Assembly (NCBI GenBank): GCA_040004775.1
Contig: JBDUAD010000052.1
Span: 1 to 19,721 of the forward strand
Source: JALZBL01 sp040004775
GTDB lineage: Bacteria > Actinomycetota > Actinomycetes > Mycobacteriales > Jatrophihabitantaceae
Length of the DNA: 19,721 nucleotides
Direction: 5' to 3'
Both the position numbers and the translations under genes were made by a program. This document shows, in pieces, positions 1-7,415 of this stretch (positions are counted from its first letter, which is position 1; each line of letters starts with the position of its first letter). A model generated the notes under the pieces. It ran no database searches and had not been told where the DNA came from. It was given only the letters and a program-made list of their open reading frames with translations.

Positions 1-60
1 TACTGGGGCGCCTGGTACTGGGGCGCCTGGTACTGGGGCGCCTGGTACTGGGGCGGCTTG
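1..60. repeat. 15-bp tandem repeat coding for PQYQA
   Basis: The plus-strand unit tactggggcgcctgg occurs three times exactly (1-15, 16-30, 31-45), followed by a degenerate fourth copy (46-60, ending ggcttg). On the minus strand the unit is in frame with the CDS starting at 194 and encodes Pro-Gln-Tyr-Gln-Ala. The array may continue beyond the window. Its length is a multiple of three, so copy-number changes would keep the frame. Confidence 0.9.
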
Positions 61-194
61 GCAGCCGAGAGGTCAGCCCCGCGGGCGTCGGACGGCCGCT
101 GCTCGACCGCGGGCTGATCAGAGGGCGCGACGGGGCGCTGCCAGGGTGGTCGGTCGTCGTCCGGCTCCGCGTTCTGACCGTCCTCGAAAGACAT
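1..194 (-). CDS. N-terminal fragment of a Pro/Gln-repeat protein (partial, runs off the left edge)
   Basis: An ATG at 194-192 opens a minus-strand frame that stays open to the window edge, giving 64 codons. A GAGGAG ribosome-binding site lies about 9 nt upstream (plus-strand gctcctc near 201-207), which supports this start. The visible protein is hydrophilic: an acidic start (MSFEDGQNAEPDDD), then Pro/Gln/Arg-rich sequence, then a repeat of Pro-Gln-Tyr-Gln-Ala from about residue 49 to the edge. No catalytic motif or membrane segment is visible in the part present. Proline/glutamine/tyrosine-rich cytoplasmic N-termini of this sort often precede a transmembrane segment in actinobacterial small membrane proteins, and the gene after helY in Mycobacterium tuberculosis (Rv2091c) is annotated as a membrane protein. 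Homology to that gene is a positional guess only. It follows helY on the same strand after a 133-bp gap. Confidence 0.75.
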   Translation of the reverse strand, partial: MSFEDGQNAEPDDDRPPWQRPVAPSDQPAVEQRPSDARGADLSAAKPPQYQAPQYQAPQYQAPQ

Positions 195-252
195 CGTCCC
201 GGCTCCTCGGCAGAACTCGTGGCGCCGTCACGGGGCGCCGCGGCGGGTCCCG

Positions 253-258
253 AGAATA
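253..258 (-). promoter_or_regulatory. Candidate -10 element (TATTCT) for the gene starting at 194
   Basis: In the 133-bp gap after helY the minus strand reads TATTCT at 258-253, matching the actinobacterial TANNNT -10 pattern in otherwise very GC-rich sequence. Transcription would start near 246, leaving a leader of about 50 nt. I see no convincing -35 hexamer. The gap also contains a 12-bp palindrome (cggcggccgccg, 273-284) of unknown meaning. Confidence 0.3.
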
Positions 259-327
259 ACGCCAGGCGCATTCGGCGGCCGCCGCGACACCCGCCCGACG
301 CAGCCGTCCGATGGCAGCCGAAGACGG

Positions 328-3129
328 TCAGGCCTGCACGACGCCGCGGCGGACCGCAGCGGCCGCCGCGCGAGCCATGGCGCCGGCCGGTTGGTCGGCC
401 GCGGCGCCGGCGATCTGCTCGAGCAGGTCCACCACCTGTCGACACCACCGCACGAAATCACCAGCGGTCAGCGGCTCGCCGTCGGTGGTCTGCAACGCCC
501 GAGCCAGGGTGGCCCCACCGGCCCACCGGGCGACGGCGTGGGCGAAGCCCGTGTCGGGCTCACGGGTCAGCGGCAGAGCGTGCGCCGCCTCGTCGCGGTT
601 CAGCTCGGCCCAGACGTCGTGGGTGCGGCGCAGGGCCTCCTGAAGCGCCGGGGCACCCGCCGGGGTGGTCCGGTCGTCGTCGCGGCGGGCCTCGTAGACC
701 AGGGTCGACACCGCGGCGGCCAGCTCGACCGCACCCAAGCCGTCCCACACGCCGGAGCGGATGCACTCGGCGGTGAGCAGATCGGCCTCGCCCCAGATCC
801 GGGCCAGCAGCCGGCCGGAGTCGGTCACGCCGACCTCTTCCCGGCCGGCCAGAGCGGTCACGGCGAGGTCCTCGATACCCGTCTCCCGGTGCAGGTAACC
901 CCGCTCCGTGAGCAGATCGCAGATGCGGTCGAACGTTCGGGCCAGCGTGTTCGTGCGGCCTTCGACCCGGCGGCGCTGCCCCTCGAGCTCGCGCTCGAGG
1001 CGGAACGCCCGCTCGGCCTGCCGGGCGTGGTCCTCCCGGTCCGGGCAGCCCTGGCACAGGTGGGCCCGCACGTCGGCGCGCAGCGCGTCGATGCGGGGAT
1101 CCTCCGCCGGCTGATCCCGCGCCGAGCGGCCAGACGACACCGGCGGCAGGCGCAAGTTGTGCAACGACGAGGCCAGATCGCGTCGGGCCTGCGGCGAGCG
1201 GTGGTCGAAGGACCGCGGCACCCGCAGCGACGCCGTCGTGGTCACCGGCTCGGGAAAGTCGGCGGCGGACAGCCGCCCGGCCCAGCGGTCCTCGGACAAG
1301 ACCAGCAACCGGGCGTCGCCGTCGCGGCTGAGCGAGTTGTCGAGCACCACTGCCCAGCCCGCGCGGCGGCCACTGGGCACGGCGATCACGTCGCCGCGAC
1401 GCAGGCGCTCGAGCGAGGACGCGGCCGCGGCCCGGCGCGAGGCCCGGCTGCCTCGGGCCAGCTCGGTCTCCCGGCGCTTGAGTTCGCGGCGCAGCTGCGC
1501 GTACTCGGCGAAGTCGCCGCGCGAGCAGTGCATCGCCTCCCGCGCGTTGGACAGGGCGGTCTCGAGCGAGCGGATCTGCCGGGCGATCCCGACCACGGAC
1601 CGGTCGGCCTGGAACTGGGCGAAGGAGGATTCCAACAGCTCGCGGGCCGACTCCCGCCCGACCGAGGCAATGAGGTTGACCGCCATGTTGTACGACGGCC
1701 GGAACGACGACGTGAGTGGGTAGGTCCGGGTCGAGGCCAGGCCGGCCACCTGCTGCGGATCTACCTGCGGGCCCCACATCACCACGGCGTGGCCCTCGAC
1801 ATCGATGCCGCGACGACCGGCGCGTCCGGTCAGTTGGGTGTACTCCCCCGGCGTGACGTCGAGGTGAGTGTCGCCGTTGAACTTGCGTAGCCGGTCGAGC
1901 ACCACGGTGCGCGCCGGCATGTTGATTCCGAGGGCGAGGGTCTCGGTGGCGAAGACCACGCGGACCAGGCCCCGGGTGAACAGCTCCTCCACCGCCTCCT
2001 TGAACGCCGGGATCAGCCCGGCGTGGTGGGCCGCCACGCCGCGCTGCAGGCCGTCGAGCCACTCCCAGTAGCCCAGCGCGGCGAGGTCCTCCCCCGCCAG
2101 GTCCCCGGCGTGGTACTCGGCGACGCGGCGGATCTCCTCGCGCTCGTCGCCGGTGGTCAGTCGCGTGCCCTCACCGACGCACTGGCGCACTGCGGCGTCG
2201 CAGCCGGCCCGGCTGAAGATGAACACGATGACCGGCAGCAGGCCGTCGCGGTCGAGGCGGTCGATGACGTCGGGATAGACCGGTGGCCGCCAGCCGCGCG
2301 GCGGGCGCTGGCCCTGGTAACGCCCACGGCCACGAGCTCGGCTGCCGGGATCCACCCGGGTCATCCGCTCGGCCACGTAGCGCAGCAGCTGCGGGTCCAC
2401 CGTCCCGCTGCCCGACTCCGCGAACAGGTCGAACAGGCGGTTGCCGACCAGGACGTGCTGCCACAGCGGCACTGGACGCTGCTCATGGACCACGACCTCG
2501 GTGTCCCCGCGCACGGTGGTCAGCCACTCGCCGAACTCCTCGGAGTTGGACACTGTGGCCGACAGCGCGGCCACTTGCACCGACTCGGGCAGGTGGATGA
2601 TCACCTCCTCCCAGACCGCGCCGCGGAAGCGGTCACCGAGGTAGTGCACTTCATCCATGACGACGTAGCGCAGCCCGAGCAGGGCCGAGGACCCGGCGTA
2701 GAGCATGTTGCGCAGGACCTCGGTTGTCATCACCAGCACCGGCGCCGAGGAGTTCACCACCGTGTCGCCGGTGAGCAGGCCGATGTTTTCGACCCCGAAC
2801 CGCTCCCCCAGATCGCGGAACTTCTGATTCGACAGCGCCTTGATCGGGGTGGTGTAGAAGCACTTGGCCCCGCTGGCCAGAGCCAGGTCAACCGCGAACT
2901 CGCCGACCACCGTCTTGCCGGCCCCGGTGGGCGCGCAGACCAGCACCGAGGAACCGTCCTCGAGGCTGCGGCAGCCTTGGAGTTGGAAGTCGTCCAGGGC
3001 GAACGGGTAACCGTCGGCGAAGCGGGTCAGCTGCGGGTGGCGGGTGCGCGCTCGTGCCCGGGCGTACCGGGCGGCCGGTGTGTCGGCGAGCGGGTCACCG
3101 GCCGGTCCCGGTTCAGCGCTCACGTCCAC
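328..3129 (-). CDS. helY: Ski2-like superfamily 2 DEAD/DEAH-box helicase HelY
   Basis: A 933-residue ATP-dependent RNA/DNA helicase of the Ski2/Mtr4-like family, known in actinobacteria as HelY. The helicase motifs appear in order: Walker A APTGAGKT at residues 66-73, TTPIKALSNQK (motif Ia) around 93-103, DEVH (motif II) at 159-162, SAT (motif III) at 190-192, and motif VI QLTGRAGRRG at 433-442. The C-terminal half is the long helical and beta-rich region typical of the family, with basic coiled segments around 550-600. Length matches family members of about 900 residues. The start is a GTG at 3129, 4 nt after the lipid-kinase stop, so translation is probably coupled; a second GTG two codons on (3123) is also possible. 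A proposed role is RNA processing or turnover, with DNA repair an alternative suggestion. Its place behind pafBC-tatC is conserved in actinobacteria. Confidence 0.93.
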   Translation of the reverse strand: MDVSAEPGPAGDPLADTPAARYARARARTRHPQLTRFADGYPFALDDFQLQGCRSLEDGSSVLVCAPTGAGKTVVGEFAVDLALASGAKCFYTTPIKALSNQKFRDLGERFGVENIGLLTGDTVVNSSAPVLVMTTEVLRNMLYAGSSALLGLRYVVMDEVHYLGDRFRGAVWEEVIIHLPESVQVAALSATVSNSEEFGEWLTTVRGDTEVVVHEQRPVPLWQHVLVGNRLFDLFAESGSGTVDPQLLRYVAERMTRVDPGSRARGRGRYQGQRPPRGWRPPVYPDVIDRLDRDGLLPVIVFIFSRAGCDAAVRQCVGEGTRLTTGDEREEIRRVAEYHAGDLAGEDLAALGYWEWLDGLQRGVAAHHAGLIPAFKEAVEELFTRGLVRVVFATETLALGINMPARTVVLDRLRKFNGDTHLDVTPGEYTQLTGRAGRRGIDVEGHAVVMWGPQVDPQQVAGLASTRTYPLTSSFRPSYNMAVNLIASVGRESARELLESSFAQFQADRSVVGIARQIRSLETALSNAREAMHCSRGDFAEYAQLRRELKRRETELARGSRASRRAAAASSLERLRRGDVIAVPSGRRAGWAVVLDNSLSRDGDARLLVLSEDRWAGRLSAADFPEPVTTTASLRVPRSFDHRSPQARRDLASSLHNLRLPPVSSGRSARDQPAEDPRIDALRADVRAHLCQGCPDREDHARQAERAFRLERELEGQRRRVEGRTNTLARTFDRICDLLTERGYLHRETGIEDLAVTALAGREEVGVTDSGRLLARIWGEADLLTAECIRSGVWDGLGAVELAAAVSTLVYEARRDDDRTTPAGAPALQEALRRTHDVWAELNRDEAAHALPLTREPDTGFAHAVARWAGGATLARALQTTDGEPLTAGDFVRWCRQVVDLLEQIAGAAADQPAGAMARAAAAAVRRGVVQA

Positions 3130-3133
3130 GACA

Positions 3134-4072
3134 CTAGCTGCGGGCTCCGGCCTCCCCGCGGACGTCGACCACGGGCAGTGCGCCCGGGACGCAGGTGGTG
3201 GTCAACGGCAGCGCGCCGATCTTCTCCCCGTCGGCGAAGGCCTCCCGATCGGCGTCGACTCGCACGCGGGTAACGGCATGGAAGCTGACGGCCGGATTGT
3301 CGACGTGGCCGGCGGTGGGCAGCAGCGGAGCCAGCCGCAACAAGCGCCGCCGGGTCAACGGTGCGACCACGCAGACGGTCAGGTGGCCGTCCTCCAGCCC
3401 AGCCATCGGGATGAGCCGCTTGCCGCCGCCGTACTGCGGCCCGTTGCCGACGCTGACCATCGTCGCGTCGACGTCCTGCACTTGTCCGTCGAGCTCCAGC
3501 CGGTAGTGATACGGCTTCAGCACGAGCGCCTCGGCCACCGTGGCCAGGTCGTAACGACGGGGTCCGCGGGGCCAGCGCATCCGGTTGGCCCGCGCATTGA
3601 CCGCAGAATCGAACCCGGCGCACAGGATGGTCACCCACCACACCGGCTCGGCCGGGCCCGCCGCCCCATCGGGTTCGGCGTCCACGCGGCCGAGATCGAT
3701 CCGGCGCACACGTCCAGCGGCCACCGCCCGTCCGATCACCGCCGCGGCGGCCACCGGGTCCGGCGGTATGCCAAGCAGGGCGGCCACGTCGTTACCCGAG
3801 CCGGCCGGGACCACGGCCAGCGGCACATGGCCACCGGCCAGCGGTTGGACGGCCTGATGGACCATCCCGTCCCCGCCGAGGACCACCACCGCGGCTACGG
3901 CCTCGGCCGCGGCCGCCGCCACCAGTGCCTGCGATTGAGCCGCGCTCGTACCCGCCAGCACCCGCACGTCGCAGCACCGGCCGAGCGCGGCGGCCACGGG
4001 ATCACGCAGCCTATCGGCGCGGTGCGTTCCGGCGGCCGGGTTGACCACGAGGGTCACCCGGGGCCGGCTCAC
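3134..4072 (-). CDS. Diacylglycerol kinase / YegS-DgkB-like lipid kinase
   Basis: A 312-residue protein of the diacylglycerol-kinase catalytic (DAGK_cat) family, which phosphorylates a lipid alcohol such as diacylglycerol using ATP. Visible hallmarks are NPAAG at residues 11-15, the nucleotide-binding GGDG at 66-69 followed by the conserved region with AVVPAGSGNDVA (GSGND at 91-95), and a C-terminal YegS-like beta-sandwich with the typical GNGPQYGGGKRLIPMAGLEDG stretch. No signal peptide or membrane span is visible, as expected for a peripheral enzyme. The GTG start at 4072-4070 overlaps the tatC stop (GTGA), indicating translational coupling; the stop lies 4 nt before helY. The exact lipid substrate (diacylglycerol, sphingoid base or another polyprenyl/acyl lipid) cannot be read from the sequence. 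Confidence 0.9.
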   Translation of the reverse strand: MSRPRVTLVVNPAAGTHRADRLRDPVAAALGRCCDVRVLAGTSAAQSQALVAAAAAEAVAAVVVLGGDGMVHQAVQPLAGGHVPLAVVPAGSGNDVAALLGIPPDPVAAAAVIGRAVAAGRVRRIDLGRVDAEPDGAAGPAEPVWWVTILCAGFDSAVNARANRMRWPRGPRRYDLATVAEALVLKPYHYRLELDGQVQDVDATMVSVGNGPQYGGGKRLIPMAGLEDGHLTVCVVAPLTRRRLLRLAPLLPTAGHVDNPAVSFHAVTRVRVDADREAFADGEKIGALPLTTTCVPGALPVVDVRGEAGARS

Positions 4073-4962
4073 GGGAGAGCGGACCAGGAGGTCTCGCCGT
4101 CGACTCGCTCGGGGATCGGGTCGACCCGGGACGCTTCGTCATCGGCCAGCCCCGCCGCCTCGTCCTCGGCCTGACGACGGGCCCGCCGCCGGTCGTGGAC
4201 GAACGCGAACATCACCGCAGCCTCGAACAGGATCACCATCGGGATCGCCATCGCGCACATCGTGAACGGGTCTGCCGTCGGCGTGGCCACGCCGGCGAAC
4301 ACGAAGATCAGGAAAATGCCGAGGCGCTGCCACCGGCGCAGCAGCCGGTAGGGCAGCACGCGGACCAGGTTGAGGATGACGATGAGCAGTGGCAGCTCGA
4401 AGGACGCCCCGAAGACCAGCATCAGCAGGACGACGAAGGAGATGTATTGATTGACACCGAGCACCGGCTGGGTGCCGTTGCCGCCGGCCTCGATGAGCAC
4501 CTTGAGGCCCGTGAACAGGACTGTGTAGGCCAGCGCCATTCCGGTGATGAACAGCGCCGACGACGCGAACACGAAGATGACCGTGTACTTGCGCTCGTTG
4601 CGGCGCAGACCCGGAGTCACGAACGCCCAGAGCTGGTACAGCCACAGCGGTGCGGTGAGGACGGTTCCGCCGATGGCGCAGATCTTGAGGCGGGCGATGA
4701 ACCCGTCCGCCGGGCCGAAGTAGGCGAGCCGGCAGGTGCCGTCCTGGCTCACCGGCCGGTACTTGTCCGGCACGTTGCAGTACGGCGCCTTGAGTGTGCT
4801 GAGGATGGGGTCGTAGAAGACGTAGGCGAGCACCGCCCCGGCGGCCACGATGAGCAGAACGAGGACGATCCGTTTGCGCAACTCCCGCAGGTGGTCGATG
4901 ACCGACATGCGGGCCTCGGGATTGTGCACCCGCCGCCGGCGCGGCACCGAGATGGGCGGCAC
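4069..4962 (-). CDS. tatC: Sec-independent (twin-arginine) protein translocase subunit TatC
   Basis: TatC is the membrane subunit that recognises twin-arginine signal peptides. The 297-residue product shows the family signatures in order: HLRELRKRI before the first membrane span, the PLWLYQLWAFVTPGL...ER block after span 2, GASFELPLL, and TPTADP before the last spans; about six transmembrane helices can be drawn. The C-terminus is a charged cytoplasmic tail (DDEASRVDPIPERVD). The frame is open upstream to 5196, but that part is a shadow of the preceding gene. I chose the GTG at 4962, 2 nt after the upstream stop (TGAGCGTG), because coupling is then direct. GTG 4947, GTG 4926 and ATG 4908 (MSVIDHL) are alternatives, since no strong Shine-Dalgarno is seen. 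It overlaps the lipid kinase by 4 nt. Confidence 0.92.
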   Translation of the reverse strand: MPPISVPRRRRVHNPEARMSVIDHLRELRKRIVLVLLIVAAGAVLAYVFYDPILSTLKAPYCNVPDKYRPVSQDGTCRLAYFGPADGFIARLKICAIGGTVLTAPLWLYQLWAFVTPGLRRNERKYTVIFVFASSALFITGMALAYTVLFTGLKVLIEAGGNGTQPVLGVNQYISFVVLLMLVFGASFELPLLIVILNLVRVLPYRLLRRWQRLGIFLIFVFAGVATPTADPFTMCAMAIPMVILFEAAVMFAFVHDRRRARRQAEDEAAGLADDEASRVDPIPERVDGETSWSALP

Positions 4963-4964
4963 GC

Positions 4965-5204
4965 TCAGCCGGTCCGGCGTTGCGTGGCGGCCAGGTGGGC
5001 CCGACTCTCGGCGGCGGTGCGCTGCAGGCGGGCCTGGGTCTGGGCCGCCGCCACGGCCAGCGCGGTGGCCTCGGTGCCGAGCTGCTCCATCGTCGCGACG
5101 TCGCGACGCAGTCGCGCGAGCTTCCACGACGCCTCGTAGGCGAAGAAGCCGAGGACGACCAGCGCGATCACCACCGCGAGGCCCACGCCCAGCCACACCA
5201 GCAC
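4965..5204 (-). CDS. Small membrane-anchored coiled-coil protein in the tatA position
   Basis: A 79-residue protein with one N-terminal transmembrane helix (about residues 2-21, VWLGVGLAVVIALVVLGFF) followed by a Lys/Arg-rich junction (SWKLARLRRD) and a long Ala/Gln/Arg/Leu helix likely to form a coiled coil (about 28-75). The positive-inside rule predicts an outside N-terminus and cytoplasmic tail, the same topology as TatA. However, the TatA hallmarks are missing: there is no Phe-Gly hinge after the span and no Leu-Pro-containing amphipathic helix. It is therefore not called TatA, although it lies exactly between pafC and tatC where TatA is encoded in mycobacteria and many other actinomycetes. 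The GTG start at 5204 is chosen because a TANNNT element sits 7 nt upstream (leaderless); GTG at 5198 is possible. The stop lies 2 nt before tatC. Function unknown. Confidence 0.75.
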   Translation of the reverse strand: MLVWLGVGLAVVIALVVLGFFAYEASWKLARLRRDVATMEQLGTEATALAVAAAQTQARLQRTAAESRAHLAATQRRTG

Positions 5205-5211
5205 GCGGCGA

Positions 5212-5217
5212 ACTCTA
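5212..5217 (-). promoter_or_regulatory. Candidate leaderless -10 (TAGAGT) before the small membrane protein and tatC
   Basis: In the 63-bp gap after pafC the minus strand reads TAGAGT at 5217-5212, with exactly 7 nt before the GTG at 5204. A TANNNT box 6-8 nt before the start codon is the usual sign of a leaderless transcript in actinobacteria. This would give the small-protein-tatC-lipid kinase-helY set its own promoter, separate from pafBC. No clear -35 is visible. Confidence 0.45.
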
Positions 5218-5267
5218 CTGACCGCGGCCCGGTGTCGCCTGGTGCTGCCGGTGCCGCCCAGCGTCCG

Positions 5268-6215
5268 CTAGCTCGCGTACGCGGCCAGGGCGGTACGCGC
5301 GGACCCGCGGATGTCGTCGGCCAGCCAACCGGGTGACAGGACGGCCACCGCGCCGCCGGATCCGAGCACCAGCGACCGCACCCAGGCCGGGTCCGAGACC
5401 CGCACACTGACCTGCCGGCCCTCGGGCGTCTCGGCCGCGGTCTGCCCGCCGTAGTACTCGGCCACCCACTCGTAGCCCGACCCGAGCAGCAGCTCGACCA
5501 GCAGGTGCTCCGGGGCCGGGGCGTACACGCCCTCGCTGAGGTCCCGCGGCTGCACTTCGTCAGGCACCCGGGCCGGCTCGTCCAGGACATCGACCCGCTC
5601 GATGCGGTCGAGGCGGAATATCCGCACGCCCTCGGCCCGGCGGCACCACGCTTCGAGATAGACCCGCCCGTCCGAGGTGAAGCGCCGGATCGGGTCCACT
5701 GTGCGCCGGGTGGTTTCGTCGCGGGTGGCGCTGTAGTAGACGAGATCCAGGGCCCGGGACTCGTCCAGCGCCCGTTGCACAACCGGGTCGGTCGCCGCCT
5801 CGGCGTCCAGCGACACCTGAACCGCGTCGGCGGCGTCGACCTTGCCGCCGGCCACCGACTCCACCTTGGCCAGCGCCCGTTCCACTGCGCCGCGGTCGGT
5901 CAGCCCCGTTGTCTCGGCCAGGGTCCGCAGCGCGACGATCAACGCCAGCGCCTCCTCACCGGTCAGGCGCAGCGGACGCGACATGCCGGCGTCGAAGGTG
6001 ACGCTCACCGTGTCGGCGTCGAAGGACAGGTCGATGAGGTCGCCGGGACTGTGGCCGGGCAGCCCACACATCCAGAGCAGGTTCAGGTCCCGCTGGAGCT
6101 GCGCTTCGGTGACGTCGAAGTCCCGGGCGGCGTCGGCGATGCGGATGCCCGGGCGGGCCAACAGGTAGGGCACCAGGGCGAGCAGCCGGGGCATCCGATC
6201 GGCGGCGCCACTCAT
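5268..6215 (-). CDS. pafC: WYL-domain transcriptional regulator PafC
   Basis: A 315-residue WYL-domain protein, partner of PafB. In mycobacteria PafB and PafC form a complex that activates the LexA-independent DNA-damage response (for example one recA promoter) and respond to single-stranded DNA; they are named for their link to pafA but are not needed for pupylation. The N-terminus (MSGAADRMPRLLALVPYLLARPGIRIADAA) is a winged-helix-like segment. The central part (about 145-215) contains DLVYYSATRDETTRRTVDPI and the WYL-type strand region RVYLEAWCRRAEGVRIFRLDRIERV, with the C-terminal WYL extension after that. The ATG at 6215 overlaps the pafB stop (ATGA), which fixes the start; the open frame up to 6380 is a shadow of pafB. 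The stop is 63 bp before the next gene. Confidence 0.93.
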   Translation of the reverse strand: MSGAADRMPRLLALVPYLLARPGIRIADAARDFDVTEAQLQRDLNLLWMCGLPGHSPGDLIDLSFDADTVSVTFDAGMSRPLRLTGEEALALIVALRTLAETTGLTDRGAVERALAKVESVAGGKVDAADAVQVSLDAEAATDPVVQRALDESRALDLVYYSATRDETTRRTVDPIRRFTSDGRVYLEAWCRRAEGVRIFRLDRIERVDVLDEPARVPDEVQPRDLSEGVYAPAPEHLLVELLLGSGYEWVAEYYGGQTAAETPEGRQVSVRVSDPAWVRSLVLGSGGAVAVLSPGWLADDIRGSARTALAAYAS

Positions 6216-7330
6216 GTCCGCGCCATCTCCTCTGTGCCGACCTCCGCCGTGCCGACCTCCGCTGTGCCGACCGGCTCTCCCGCGCCCACGCGCAGCAGCC
6301 GGACGACCTCGGCCACCAGTTCCGGCGGCTCCAGGGCAACCGCATGACGACCGGCCGCGGCGACGATGCGGGCCAGCCACCTCACGTCGGAGGTGTCGAT
6401 CACCAGCTCGTCCTCTCCAGCAGAGACGTATTCGCCGCTTGCCGATCCAGTGGCCCGGGCCAGTCGACGCAGCCGCCCGGCACCGTCACCGGTGACCCGG
6501 ATCCGCGCGCTGGTCGTCTCCTCCGGCCCGCGGCCGCGCACGTACTGGAGCAGGTTGATCCCCTCGGGTCGGGCGACCGCTCCGACCGCGCCCGTGGTGC
6601 GCACCGCGCCGTCGATGCGGGAAAGGCGGAACGCCCGCGCGGCCTGCCGCTCGCGATCCAGGCCGACGAAATACCACCGGCCGTGCCAGGACAGCACGCC
6701 CCACGGTTCCACGGTCCGGGTGGTGGCCACGTCCGAGCCCGACTTGCGGTAGTCGAAGCGGACGGCGCGGCGGGTCTGGACGGCGTCCAGCAGGGCGGCC
6801 AGGCCGGGCTCGCCGGCGTCAATGTGGGGCACGGCGCCCGGTGCCGCGCGATCGTCCACGTCCACCCCGCCCGCCCGCAGCTTGAGCAGGGCGGTGCGGG
6901 CTGCGCTGCCGAGGGTGGCCGACTGCCACAGCCGCGACGCCAAACCGATGGCTGCCGCCTCGGCCGGGTCGAACTCGATCTCCGGCAGCTCGTAGTCGCG
7001 GCGGGCGATGCGGTAGCCGTCCTCGACGTCGAACATCGACGTACGCCCGGTTTCCAGCGGTATGCCCAGGTCGCGCAGCTCGGCCTTGTCGCGCTCGAAC
7101 ATCCGCTTGAACGCCTCGTCTGCGCGGTTGGTGGAGTCGTCCGGCTCGTAGCCGGGCACTGACCGGCGGACCTGCTCGGCGGTCAGGAACTGCCGCGTCG
7201 AGAGCAGGCATAACACGAGATTCACCATGCGTTCTGCGCGTCGCGCGGCCATGTCCTCGAACGTAATCCCTCGGCCGCGGGGTAACGGGGCGGCACGCTC
7301 GGCGAGCTTCGCGTCCGGTCGCGCGGGCAT
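6212..7330 (-). CDS. pafB: WYL-domain transcriptional regulator PafB
   Basis: A 372-residue regulator with an N-terminal helix-turn-helix part (ERMVNLVLCLLSTRQFLTAEQVRRSVPGY, about residues 34-62), a middle domain with FKRMFERDKAELRDLGIPLE, and a WYL domain containing WGVLSWHGRWYFVGLDRERQAARAFRLSRID. It is paired with PafC in the DNA-damage regulator complex known from mycobacteria. I chose the ATG at 7330 because AAGGA stands 7 nt upstream. ATG 7348 would overlap the LexA-like box, while ATG 7252 (MAARRAERMVNL) matches the shorter N-terminus of M. tuberculosis PafB and cannot be excluded. The chosen start adds 26 residues and makes the protein longer than the usual roughly 330. The gene is divergent from the DUF3866 gene, 85 bp apart. 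Confidence 0.92.
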   Translation of the reverse strand: MPARPDAKLAERAAPLPRGRGITFEDMAARRAERMVNLVLCLLSTRQFLTAEQVRRSVPGYEPDDSTNRADEAFKRMFERDKAELRDLGIPLETGRTSMFDVEDGYRIARRDYELPEIEFDPAEAAAIGLASRLWQSATLGSAARTALLKLRAGGVDVDDRAAPGAVPHIDAGEPGLAALLDAVQTRRAVRFDYRKSGSDVATTRTVEPWGVLSWHGRWYFVGLDRERQAARAFRLSRIDGAVRTTGAVGAVARPEGINLLQYVRGRGPEETTSARIRVTGDGAGRLRRLARATGSASGEYVSAGEDELVIDTSDVRWLARIVAAAGRHAVALEPPELVAEVVRLLRVGAGEPVGTAEVGTAEVGTEEMART

Positions 7331-7347
7331 GCCGCCATCCTTCCGCA

Positions 7348-7363
7348 TCGAACGGGTGTTCGT
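7348..7363. promoter_or_regulatory. LexA (SOS) box-like palindrome upstream of pafB
   Basis: The plus strand reads TCGAAC GGGT GTTCGT. The actinobacterial/mycobacterial LexA box is TCGAAC-N4-GTTCGA, so 11 of 12 specified bases match and the inner 14 bp (CGAAC-N4-GTTCG) is a perfect inverted repeat. It lies 18-33 bp upstream of the chosen pafB ATG and about 50-70 bp upstream of the divergent DUF3866 start. A bound repressor would cover the pafB promoter/leader region. Confidence 0.6.
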
Positions 7364-7388
7364 ACAGTCGATAGAGGCGCCGGCCGCC

Positions 7389-7401
7389 CCGAGCGGCTCG
7401 G
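7389..7401. promoter_or_regulatory. Operator-like palindrome next to the DUF3866 promoter
   Basis: CCGAGC-G-GCTCGG is a perfect 6-bp inverted repeat around one base, ending one nucleotide before the candidate -10 (7403-7408) of the plus-strand gene. Its position between the -35 and -10 regions suits a repressor or activator site, but GC-rich palindromes this short can occur by chance. Confidence 0.3.
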
Positions 7402-7402
7402 A

Positions 7403-7408
7403 TAGCGT
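7403..7408 (+). promoter_or_regulatory. Candidate leaderless -10 (TAGCGT) for the DUF3866 gene
   Basis: TAGCGT matches TANNNT and is followed by 7 nt and then GTG at 7416, the geometry of a leaderless actinobacterial transcript. This supports GTG 7416 over the much longer upstream open frame that would run antisense into pafB. No -35 consensus is evident. Confidence 0.5.
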
Positions 7409-7415
7409 CTGCGGG

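Noticed and set aside
391..1890. Long plus-strand open frame (499 codons) antisense to helY, and similar frames across the window (for example 2023-3273, 4195-5139, 14802-16397).
   Set aside because: Each lies opposite a clearly recognised gene. The sequences are Arg/Gly/Pro/His-rich without any family motif, as expected of shadow frames at very high GC.
4963..5196. N-terminal extension of tatC to 5196.
   Set aside because: It is Arg/Gly-rich, out of frame over the small membrane protein gene, and would precede the normal TatC N-terminus. The coupled GTG at 4962 gives a normal-length protein.
4965..5204. Calling this gene tatA from its position.
   Set aside because: It has one membrane span, but no Phe-Gly hinge and no Leu-Pro amphipathic helix, so the sequence does not support TatA.
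7227..7415. Longer DUF3866 start upstream of 7416.
   Set aside because: It would run antisense into pafB, adds sequence unlike the family, and is not needed given the leaderless -10 and GTG at 7416.
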